Of a stretch of DNA of 19,847 bases, positions 6,743 through 13,265 are shown piece by piece. The DNA is from JAWWPY01 sp964412845 (GTDB taxonomy: Bacteria; Actinomycetota; Actinomycetes; Streptosporangiales; Streptosporangiaceae): contig CAYPQM010000131.1 of assembly GCA_964412845.1 (NCBI GenBank), forward strand, positions 1-19,847, in the 5' to 3' direction. Position 1 is the first letter of the stretch. Every line of letters starts with the position of its first letter. The notes under the pieces were generated by a model. That model was not told where the DNA came from. It searched no databases and saw only the letters and a program-made list of their open reading frames with translations. The position numbers and the translations under genes were made by a program.

Positions 6743-6889
6743 ATGATTATTGGTGCGATGCTCGCCTTGGCCGTCAACTACTCCAGTCCCACCACGCAGG
6801 TTAGCTTTACCGTTCTGCCCGCGATGCTGACCGTCACCATGCCGCCCATAGCGGACCTGACACATTCCGTGACGATATCTGTTTGCTGA
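6743..6889 (+). CDS. Small ORF, 48 residues, unrecognised
   Basis: ATG 6743 to TGA 6887-6889, with TAGGGGAC as a well-spaced ribosome site 5 nt upstream. The peptide starts MIIGAMLALAV and ends SVTISVC. It is rich in Val, Thr, Met and Ala but lacks a charged N-terminus and any family motif. Codon use includes ATT, TTT, ATA and TCT, which are uncommon in neighbouring genes. It could be a short peptide or the degraded start of the repeat-protein remnant beginning a few bases downstream, which is in another frame. Confidence 0.35.
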   Translation: MIIGAMLALAVNYSSPTTQVSFTVLPAMLTVTMPPIADLTHSVTISVC

Positions 6890-6902
6890 GCCCGCCCGGG
6901 GC

Positions 6903-7417
6903 GTGCCGCTGATCGCAGGACCAGTTAACTGCGCCATGCGCGACGCGCTGGCCAGCGCCCCGACGCAGAACGTGGCGGCCACCCGTTCGGCGGCCGGGAC
7001 ATGGGGCACCGCGGTGGCGCTGTCGACTGTTCCGGCCGGGCGGCTCGACGTCGCGATCGACGGCGCCGGAGATGCCATCGCTGTCTTCGGGCCGACCCAC
7101 CTGGTCGGAAGCACGATCATCAACTCGGTCTACTTCTCGAAGCGTCCGGCTGGCGGTACCTGGTCGGCGGCAACAATATTGTCCGCCCCGGTCACGCAGC
7201 CGGCGGCCCCCGCGCCGCCGCCGATGCCGCTGGGACCTTCGTGATCGGCTGGTCGGACACCACCACCCAGGCCCTGAGCGTGCTCACCAGCCCGCCCGGC
7301 GGTGGTTTCGGGCTCGCCACCACCTTCGCCAATGCGGCATTCGGCGACCTCAAGTTCGCCCCAGGTCATGCGGTGGCGGCGTTCGGCGCGGATATCTCAA
7401 CGGAACCCGTGAGCTGA
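6903..7417 (+). pseudogene. Frameshifted remnant of a repeat-rich (beta-propeller-like) protein
   Basis: The first frame (GTG 6903, stop 7244) reads GTWGTAVALS, then LDVAIDGAGDAIAVFG and RPAGGTWSAATILS. The second frame carries on with AAADAAGTFVIGWSD, QALSVLTSPPGGGFG and stops at 7417. The repeats AxDxAGxAxAVF/W and RPAGGTWSA are typical of long actinobacterial extracellular proteins made of propeller-like repeats. Adding one C to the five-C run at 7207-7211 would restore one frame through both parts. No signal peptide is attached and the fragment is far shorter than such proteins, so it is either a decayed end of a larger gene or a short gene with a sequencing error. Confidence 0.6.
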
Positions 7418-7478
7418 GCCACGCACCCGGGCGCGGCACGCGGGCCGGGCCAGGTTGTCCTGCTGGCCAGGCCGCGGG

Positions 7479-8378
7479 TCAGCGGCGCGGCTCGTCCGGG
7501 CGCTGTGCCCTGCGCTCGGCGAGCCGGGCCCGCAGCTCATCCTTCAGTTGCCGCTGCTGAGCGGGCGGCAACGCAGCGAGCGCCGCCTTCCACTCGGCAA
7601 TGTGCGCCGGATCGAAGACCACGCCGCCAGACAGCGAGATCGGCTGCGCGGCGACGCTCATGGTCGCGGGAGCCGGCATCGCCCGGGCGATGCCGGACAC
7701 CTCGGCCAGGCGGGCGCGCAAGTCATCGGGCGAGCGATATCCCTCGCGGCAGACGCACAGCAGGTCGGTGCCGCCGAGGAAGAAGAACCAGTCGTCCCTG
7801 GCCATCATCAGCCCGCGGACGTCCGGGCTGAGCACCTGCCGCGCGATCTGCGGATGGGCGGTATGCACGCGGAACTGGCGGTCGAAGGGGGGATCCCCGG
7901 TCTCGATCTGCCGGAACTGCGCCATGATCGAGATGTACCTGGCCGGCTCGATCCACACCGGCTCGGAGAGGAACCAGCCGAGCTGGATCTGGCATACCGA
8001 GACCGCGTGCAGCTCGACAATGCTGGTCCAGCCGTTCGCCACCAGCAGGTCATGGCCGTCCACCTGGCCGCGGTAGGAGTCGCGGTAGACCGTCTCGGTC
8101 ACCCGGACCCGGTAGGTCGCGATACCCGGGCGAGGCGCACCGTACATCGTCCGGGCCGCGTCGTGCACGAAATCCAGGGCCTCACTGTTTATCGGCGCCT
8201 CACCGGCCGGGTGCCAGCCCTGGCTGGCCGCGTACTCAGCCAGGCCGGGAACCATGAGCCTGCTGTGCTGCTGGGCCGGCTCATGGGCCGGCTGCCCGGG
8301 GAACTGGCTGGACGACTGCCCCGGTGCCTGCCTGGACGGCACTGGATCGTCGCGGGAATGATGGCCGAAGAGTCCCAT
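7479..8378 (-). CDS. Conserved-looking hypothetical protein, second gene of a two-gene operon
   Basis: 299 residues with no recognised family. I start at ATG 8378, where AGGAA precedes by about 6 nt; the frame is open to 8417. Residues about 1-45 are Gln/Pro/Ser-rich, probably disordered. The middle is ordered: FVHDAARTMYG, YRVRVTETVYRDSY, LLVANGWTSIVELHAVSV, PVWIEPARYISIMAQFR, FDRQFRVHTAHPQIARQVLS, DDWFFFLGGTDLLCVC. The C-terminus is a charged helix (AQQRQLKDELRARLAERR). The FxxxFxV...A..vLsp.vr pattern loosely recalls DUF3137-like proteins, but I cannot assign it. No signal peptide or membrane segment is visible. Its gene follows the Rossmann protein gene by 69 nt on the same strand, so the two are probably co-transcribed. 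Confidence 0.75.
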   Translation of the reverse strand: MGLFGHHSRDDPVPSRQAPGQSSSQFPGQPAHEPAQQHSRLMVPGLAEYAASQGWHPAGEAPINSEALDFVHDAARTMYGAPRPGIATYRVRVTETVYRDSYRGQVDGHDLLVANGWTSIVELHAVSVCQIQLGWFLSEPVWIEPARYISIMAQFRQIETGDPPFDRQFRVHTAHPQIARQVLSPDVRGLMMARDDWFFFLGGTDLLCVCREGYRSPDDLRARLAEVSGIARAMPAPATMSVAAQPISLSGGVVFDPAHIAEWKAALAALPPAQQRQLKDELRARLAERRAQRPDEPRR

Positions 8379-8447
8379 GCTCGTTCCTGCTTTCTGGCCC
8401 GCTCTTTCTGGCGGCACTTGTTTCCTGGCGGCTGTTTCCGGGCTGCG

Positions 8448-9941
8448 CTATTTCCGGGCCGCGCTGTAGCCGAGCAGCGCGGCCAGCCCCAGCGCGCTGC
8501 GCGGGGCGTACGCGATGCGCCACAGGCCGCCGTGCGCGGCCGCGTGCGCCTCGTCCTGCCAGGGGTGCGGGTGCGCCGGGCCCCCATTGGTGTGCAGGTC
8601 GTGCACCAGCAGCGCGGCCATGAGCACGGTGGCGGTGGCCGGTTCGAAGACTTCGACGCCAAACCGGTGCGCGCCCGCGTACGCCGCCGCCAGGGCCCGG
8701 TTCTTCATGACCGACCGGGTCCGCGTCGGCGGGGCGATATTCATCGACACGGTCGTCCCCTTGTCCCGGGCGACTGTGGCCCGCCACCGGTGCACGCGCT
8801 TGGCCAGCGCATAGTTGGGACCCTGCTGCGCCACCAGGCTGTCGTTGATGCCGGGATCAACACCGGGCCGGTAGGCACGGCGCAGCAGCCGTCCGCCGGA
8901 CAGCGTGCGCAACGGCCGGCCAGCCAGCTTCGCCGTCCGCGACCGCGCCGCATAGGCCCGCACAGACTGCGCGACAGCGTCCCCCGGGACAGCGAACACG
9001 TCGGTCGGCGTCGCGAGGAACGCGAGCGCGATGTCGTCGCGCCCGGCCTGCAGCCGGACGGTGAGCGCGTCGACGGCCGCGGCGAGGCGGACATTGGCCG
9101 CGCCGTCCGCGTAGACGTAGTTGCCCAGCACCAGCGGGCCAGCCACCATGGTGAGCCACTCGGCCATGGCGGGGACGTCGACGGCCAGGTCAAGGCCGGC
9201 GCGCTGCGCGATGACATGATCGGTGGGCGCAGCCACCTCCGCCGCGTCGCGGGCTACCGGAACGACAAGCGTCCCCCCGCTGCGCCGGGCCACCCCCAGG
9301 ACATGCTCCCAGAGCGGCGGCCGGGGCAGGTCAACGCCGACCACCCGGGCGCCCCAGCCCAGCAGCGCCGGCAGCGGGCCCATTTCGGCGCCTGCCCCGA
9401 GCACCACAACGCTGCGGTCGCGCAGGCTGAGCCACTCCGGGTGGGCCGCGACCGTCCGGATGGCGTCCGCGCATGACATCTCAATGATGCCGTCGGTCAC
9501 CCACCTGTCCAGCCTGCGCGCCAGGGCGTCGCCGCGCAGCCGCTCGCCGCGGTACGGCACGGAGAACTCAGTGTCTGCGGCCCCCGCGCCCGACACGGTG
9601 ACCGTGCCGAAAGACCGCCGTGCAGGCGCGGAGAGCAGGCTGTCGAGCCCGGTCTCAGCACCATCCGCGGGCACGACGCGCATCCGCCGGTGCAGCGATT
9701 CCAGCCCGTCGCGGGCAATCGATATCGCGGCATCCTTCGACGTCAGCCCCGCTTCCACGAGGCGCCGGAAGTGCACCAGGTAACCGGTGCGCCAGTTCGT
9801 CTCCTGCTCGGCACCGAGCGCGCCGGCCGGGTCGACCTGGCGCAACGCGTCAGCGACCACTCCGGCGCCCAGTGCTGATGTGCTCCTGCGCCCATCGGCT
9901 GACGCAGGAAAGACGACCCCGGCCGGCTCGTCGCCGCTCAT
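8448..9941 (-). CDS. Unknown protein with Rossmann-type nucleotide-binding motif
   Basis: 497 residues; family not recognised. ATG 9941 has GGGAG 6 nt upstream. An N-terminal region (about 45-160) with helices such as TGYLVHFRRLVEAGLTSKD is followed by a clear Rossmann start at about 177-208: VVVLGAGAEMGPLPALLGWG then VVGVDLPRP. Gly-x-Gly-x3-Gly plus Asp204 at the end of the second strand is the classical sign of NAD-type binding. Downstream are AGPLVLGNYVYADGAANVRL and a basic segment around KLAGRPLRTLSGGRLLRRAYRPG. The Ala-rich C-terminal part (VLMAALLVHDLH) may be helical but is not a convincing membrane protein. A dehydrogenase or methyltransferase-like enzyme is possible. Its promoter region carries an array of TTACG elements (9958-10005), suggesting response-regulator control. 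Confidence 0.78.
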   Translation of the reverse strand: MSGDEPAGVVFPASADGRRSTSALGAGVVADALRQVDPAGALGAEQETNWRTGYLVHFRRLVEAGLTSKDAAISIARDGLESLHRRMRVVPADGAETGLDSLLSAPARRSFGTVTVSGAGAADTEFSVPYRGERLRGDALARRLDRWVTDGIIEMSCADAIRTVAAHPEWLSLRDRSVVVLGAGAEMGPLPALLGWGARVVGVDLPRPPLWEHVLGVARRSGGTLVVPVARDAAEVAAPTDHVIAQRAGLDLAVDVPAMAEWLTMVAGPLVLGNYVYADGAANVRLAAAVDALTVRLQAGRDDIALAFLATPTDVFAVPGDAVAQSVRAYAARSRTAKLAGRPLRTLSGGRLLRRAYRPGVDPGINDSLVAQQGPNYALAKRVHRWRATVARDKGTTVSMNIAPPTRTRSVMKNRALAAAYAGAHRFGVEVFEPATATVLMAALLVHDLHTNGGPAHPHPWQDEAHAAAHGGLWRIAYAPRSALGLAALLGYSAARK

Positions 9942-9957
9942 CGCAGCTCCCGTCGTA

Positions 9958-10005
9958 TTACGTCCACCTTACGAATGGCGCCCGGCATCTTACGTCCCGC
10001 TTACG
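9958..10005. promoter_or_regulatory. Array of four TTACG elements (two 16-bp direct repeats)
   Basis: TTACGTCCACCTTACG (9958-9973) and TTACGTCCCGCTTACG (9990-10005) start 32 bp apart. TTACG therefore occurs at 9958, 9969, 9990 and 10001, at intervals of 11, 21 and 11 bp, near whole helical turns. The array begins 17 bp upstream of the minus-strand gene that starts at 9941. The reverse strand has TAAGAT and TAATAC as possible -10 hexamers within it. Direct repeats with 11-bp phasing are typical of OmpR/PhoB-type regulators; the identity of the factor is unknown. Confidence 0.55.
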
Positions 10006-10058
10006 CGGGGCCTGCTCCGGGCCCCACCGCACTTAGAGTCACCGACGGGTGCCGGGGA

Positions 10059-10086
10059 TTACCTGTCGCTGCACGCCATGTATAGC
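10059..10086 (+). promoter_or_regulatory. Possible promoter of the Thr/Pro-tailed lipoprotein gene
   Basis: TTACCT (10059-10064), a 16-nt spacer and TATAGC (10081-10086) lie 28 bp upstream of GTG 10115. The -10 is good and the -35 weak. Confidence 0.35.
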
Positions 10087-10114
10087 AATCGCGCACCGAG
10101 GAGGAGGACCGATC

Positions 10115-11200
10115 GTGTTCTCGCATTTGTTTGCCGGCCGGCCGGCCGCTCCCCCGGCCGGAGTTCCGCTGGCCCGGCCAGCTCAGCATGCCGGGCTCCG
10201 GATCCCAGCCCGGGCCGCCCGGCCACTCGTCGCGGTCGTGGCCTGTGCGGCGGCGGTCAGCCTGGCCGGCTGCAAGCCGGGCGTCCTGACCAGCGGCTCC
10301 GCGACCGTCACCCCATCGGCCGGCCCTCCGGCATCCGCCGCAGCCGGGTCGCCCGCGCCGGGGGCCATGACATCGGTGGCCGCCGCGGCTCAGGGCGTCC
10401 GGTCGTTCGCGGCGAAGCTGCAGATCCATGAGACCGGGAACATGGCCGCACGAGTGTCAGGCACCCTGACCGAGCAGACCCAGCCCAGCACCCTCGTGGA
10501 TGTCCGCACCACGGCCCCGGCTGCCCTGGAGGCGGTCCTGACCAGCGACACCGCTTTCCTCAAGATCGGCGCCCTGACCCGGGCCGCCGGCAAGCCGTGG
10601 GTCGCTGTCCCGTTCTCCGGGCTGACCAGCGGCATGGGCGCCAGTCTCACCCCGGTAATCCAGCAGATAGAGGGCAGCAACCTGCTGGCCCAGGCCCAGA
10701 TGTTCGCCGCGGCGGCCAATGTGCGGACGATGGGCACCGCACAGGTCAACGGGATCCGGACGACCAAATTCTGCGGCAGCTACAGCCTCGCCGCCGGCCT
10801 CGGCCAGCTCACCGGGAACACCCGGATGCGCGTCCGGTCCGCCCTGATGTCCAGCGGCATCACCTCCACCAAGTTCACCGTCTGGGCGGACTCCCGGCAC
10901 CAGGCACGCAAGATCAGCCTGGTCGAGCTGGGGAAGAACACCCGGCTGACCATCGTCTTGGAGATCATCTCGATCAACCAGCCGGTGCAGATCCAGATCC
11001 CGCCCGCTAACCAGGTCGTCGGTGCGGCCGGCCCGGTGACCACCCCCACGCCCCGGGTCACCGCCACCCCCCGGATGATGATGACTCCGACTCCGCAGAT
11101 GTCCACCCCAGCGCCCCAGATCACCATCACCGTCACGCCAACCCCGGTGAACTCCGTCACGCCCTCGCCCCTTCCCACCAATCAGCCCACGCACTGGTGA
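10115..11200 (+). CDS. Secreted lipoprotein with LprAFG/LppX-like body and Thr/Pro-rich tail
   Basis: 361 residues. GTG 10115 is chosen because GAGGAGGAGGA precedes it by 6 nt. A long basic N-region (about 37 residues) leads to the hydrophobic LVAVVACAAAVSLAGC, with lipobox Cys53, so it is anchored on the outer face of the membrane. Residues about 90-300 form the body: AAQGVRSFAAKLQIHETGN, VSGTLTEQTQPSTLVDVRTT, DTAFLKIGALTRAAGKPWVAVP, GTAQVNGIRTTKFCGSY, FTVWADSRHQARKISLVE. This order resembles actinobacterial LppX/LprAFG-like lipoproteins, which carry lipids or have unknown cell-envelope roles. The last 60 residues are a Thr/Pro/Met-rich tail, unusual at the C-terminus and possibly wall-spanning or glycosylated. 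The gene is divergent from the orphan operon and ends at a strong hairpin. Confidence 0.8.
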   Translation: MFSHLFAGRPAAPPAGVPLARPAQHAGLRIPARAARPLVAVVACAAAVSLAGCKPGVLTSGSATVTPSAGPPASAAAGSPAPGAMTSVAAAAQGVRSFAAKLQIHETGNMAARVSGTLTEQTQPSTLVDVRTTAPAALEAVLTSDTAFLKIGALTRAAGKPWVAVPFSGLTSGMGASLTPVIQQIEGSNLLAQAQMFAAAANVRTMGTAQVNGIRTTKFCGSYSLAAGLGQLTGNTRMRVRSALMSSGITSTKFTVWADSRHQARKISLVELGKNTRLTIVLEIISINQPVQIQIPPANQVVGAAGPVTTPTPRVTATPRMMMTPTPQMSTPAPQITITVTPTPVNSVTPSPLPTNQPTHW

Positions 11201-11251
11201 CCTCCCCCGCTTGGTGACCAGCCACCGCTGACGGGCAAGGGCTTGACGGCG

Positions 11252-11304
11252 GCAGGGCCCGCCTTCCCCCGGATACACCGCATCTGGGGGAAGGCGGGCC
11301 CTGC
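11252..11304 (+). terminator. Strong terminator: perfect 19-bp stem
   Basis: GCAGGGCCCGCCTTCCCCC (11252-11270) and its exact complement (11286-11304) enclose a 15-nt loop. TTGTATGT follows. It lies 51 bp past the lipoprotein stop. Confidence 0.85.
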
Positions 11305-11546
11305 TTGTATGTCGCTGCCCAGCACGTGTGCGCGGGCTCGCCTCAGCCAGCCGCCGGCCGTCGGCCGCTGCGGGTGCTGGTATCCCGGCTAACCGGGCCG
11401 CCCGGCCATGAACGCTGGCATCAGCTGGTGGCGGACGCGCACGCGCGCGGCGCTCCGGGCCACAACGGACGCGACCAGGGCGTGTCCTAGCCCGGTAAAA
11501 GGCGGTTCGCCCCAGTCCTGTGATGCTGTCGCAATCAATACGGTTT
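11305..11546. other. Non-coding interval upstream of the alpha/beta hydrolase
   Basis: No convincing gene. A 61-codon frame from 11305 lacks a ribosome site and family motifs, and it starts inside the terminator tail. No insertion-sequence ends or tRNA are recognisable. Confidence 0.5.
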
Positions 11547-11567
11547 GGACTACAGTCCTCTGCAGAG
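11547..11567. promoter_or_regulatory. Two abutting palindromes upstream of the alpha/beta hydrolase
   Basis: GGACTACAGTCC (11547-11558) has perfect 5-bp arms around AC. CTCTGCAGAG (11558-11567) is a perfect 10-bp palindrome sharing one base with it. They sit 38-58 bp upstream of GTG 11606, where an operator would be expected. Confidence 0.4.
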
Positions 11568-11605
11568 CTGCACATCATGACGCTATGGCGCAATGGAGCG
11601 TGGTC

Positions 11606-13039
11606 GTGAAGAGGACGAAGAGAATTGCCGGAGTAGCACTTTCCGCGGCCCTGCTGACCGCGGGGCTCACCTCGACCGCCCCCGCGTTCGCCTCGGCGCA
11701 GACCTGCGGTGGCTCCGGTACGACGGCAACGCTGAATGGCGCGCTGCCGGACGGCGCGACCTACCTCGTCCAATGCCCGGCGGGCACCTGGAACGGCACG
11801 CTGTTCCTCTACAGCCACGGTTACGTGACGCCGGGCTCCGCGAACCCGGCCCAGGACGTCGGCGACCCCGTCACCGGCGGCTGGCTGCTCAGCCACGGGT
11901 ATGCCCTGGCGGGATCCTCCTACGCCACCACCGGCTGGGCGATCCAGCAGGCACTGCCCGACCAGATCGCCACGCTGAACCTCTTCGGCCAGACTTTCCA
12001 GGCGCCCAGGCAGACGATCGCGTGGGGTCATTCGCTCGGCGGCATCATCACGGCCGGCCTGATCCAGCGGTACCCGGACCGGTTCAGTGCGGCGCTGCCG
12101 ATGTGCGGCGTGCTCTCCGGCGGGGTGGCCACCTGGAACACCGCCCTGGACGCCGAGTTCGCCTTCCAGCAGTTGATCGACCCGTCGGTCAGCGTCGTCA
12201 ACATCACCAACCCGGGGGCCAACCTGACCGGCGCGGAGACCGCCGCGGCCGGCGCGCAGCAGACCTCGCAGGGCCGGGCCCGGCTGGCCCTGGCCGCGGC
12301 ACTGGGCGACACGCCCGGCTGGTTCACCCCGCTGTCACCGGAGCCGGCACCGACCGACTTCGCAGGCCAGGAAGCTAACCAGTACCTCTGGGAATCCCAG
12401 GTGACCTTCCCGTTCGTCTTCGCGTTCCGCGCCGAGCTTGAGGCCCGGGCGGGCGGGAACCCCTCCTGGAACACCGGCGTGAACTACGTGCGCGACCTGG
12501 CGAAGTCGGCCGACTTCAGCGAAGTGGCAGCGCTGTACAAGGCAGCCGGGCTGAGCCTGAGCAGCGACCTGGCCACGCTCAACCACGCCGCCCGGGTGAG
12601 CGCCAATCCCTCGGCGGTGAGCTACCTGAAGCAGAACATCGCGTTCGACGGCAGGCTGCCGGGGCCGGTGCTGACCATGCACACCACGGGCGACGGCCTG
12701 GTGGTGCCGGAGAACGAGCAGGCCTACAGCCGCGTGGTCGACAGGGCGGGCGACAGCCGGCTGCTCCGGCAGATCTTCGTCCAGCGGGCCGGGCACTGCG
12801 CGTTCACCCCGGCCGAGACGATCACGGCCGCCCAGACGCTGCTGAATCGGCTGCACACGGGCCACTGGGACAGTTCAGCGCTTGAGCCCGCCGCCCTGAA
12901 TGGCCAGGCGGCCGCGCTCGGCGCGCCATACAACATCTTCTCGTCGGGCGGCACGATCGTCCCGACGCCGGCGGCCTTCGTGAGTTACCAGCCCGCGCCG
13001 TACCTGCGGCCGTTCGACCTGCGACCGGGCCGCCACTGA
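11606..13039 (+). CDS. Secreted alpha/beta-hydrolase
   Basis: 477 residues. GTG 11606 is preferred because GGAG lies 7 nt upstream and it yields a compact signal peptide (KRTKR, hydrophobic core, cleavage near PAFA-SA). The frame is open further upstream, with ATG 11585 as the alternative. The mature protein begins QTCGGSGTTATLNG. It has a serine-hydrolase triad: Ser143 in the nucleophile elbow GHSLGG, Asp363 in TTGDGLVV and His397 in RAGHCAF. FLYSHGY near residue 68 supplies the oxyanion-hole region. Between about 180 and 340 lies an inserted helical cap. The length and cap recall secreted esterases and tannase/feruloyl-esterase-like hydrolases, but substrate is not readable. The gene is monocistronic, flanked by a strong terminator upstream and the chitinase promoter downstream. 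Confidence 0.87.
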   Translation: MKRTKRIAGVALSAALLTAGLTSTAPAFASAQTCGGSGTTATLNGALPDGATYLVQCPAGTWNGTLFLYSHGYVTPGSANPAQDVGDPVTGGWLLSHGYALAGSSYATTGWAIQQALPDQIATLNLFGQTFQAPRQTIAWGHSLGGIITAGLIQRYPDRFSAALPMCGVLSGGVATWNTALDAEFAFQQLIDPSVSVVNITNPGANLTGAETAAAGAQQTSQGRARLALAAALGDTPGWFTPLSPEPAPTDFAGQEANQYLWESQVTFPFVFAFRAELEARAGGNPSWNTGVNYVRDLAKSADFSEVAALYKAAGLSLSSDLATLNHAARVSANPSAVSYLKQNIAFDGRLPGPVLTMHTTGDGLVVPENEQAYSRVVDRAGDSRLLRQIFVQRAGHCAFTPAETITAAQTLLNRLHTGHWDSSALEPAALNGQAAALGAPYNIFSSGGTIVPTPAAFVSYQPAPYLRPFDLRPGRH

Positions 13040-13174
13040 CGCCGCGCCCGGTTCCCGCCGCGCACTGACTCGGCCGCGCACCAGGTGGGAGCGCGGTCCA
13101 CCCGCAGGCCATATCCGTGCGGCGCAATGCCGCCTTCGTCCCGGCCATTTGTGCTGGGTTTTGATCCATTTGGG

Positions 13175-13203
13175 TTGACCTCAGGAGGGGACAGGGCTAA
13201 CGT
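13175..13203 (+). promoter_or_regulatory. Promoter of the chitinase gene
   Basis: TTGACC (13175-13180), 17 nt, TAACGT (13198-13203). The predicted transcription start near 13210 falls directly before the palindrome at 13213-13237. Confidence 0.6.
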
Positions 13204-13212
13204 CCTGATCAC

Positions 13213-13237
13213 ACTAATAGGAAAGTTTCCTATTAGT
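13213..13237. promoter_or_regulatory. 25-bp perfect palindromic operator at the chitinase promoter
   Basis: Arms ACTAATAGGAAA and TTTCCTATTAGT flank one central G. Its A/T richness stands out from the surroundings. It covers about +3 to +27 of the predicted transcript, a typical repressor position, and ends 28 bp before the GTG start. The GGAAAGTTTCC core looks like a dedicated operator; I cannot name the regulator. Confidence 0.7.
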
Positions 13238-13265
13238 TATTCCACCGGGCCCCTCTGGAGGAAAC

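Noticed and set aside
5852..7123. 423-codon minus-strand ORF
   Set aside because: Antisense to the AMIN-like lipoprotein and across the hairpin; no recognisable motif.
7455..9476. 673-codon plus-strand ORF
   Set aside because: Antisense to the two minus-strand genes, rich in Arg, Gly, His and Pro with no domains, and no ribosome site.
11305..11490. 61-codon ORF after the terminator
   Set aside because: Begins within the terminator tail, lacks a ribosome site, and matches nothing I recognise.
10457..12031. 524-codon minus-strand ORF
   Set aside because: Runs antisense through a lipoprotein, a strong terminator and a hydrolase; composition typical of shadow frames.
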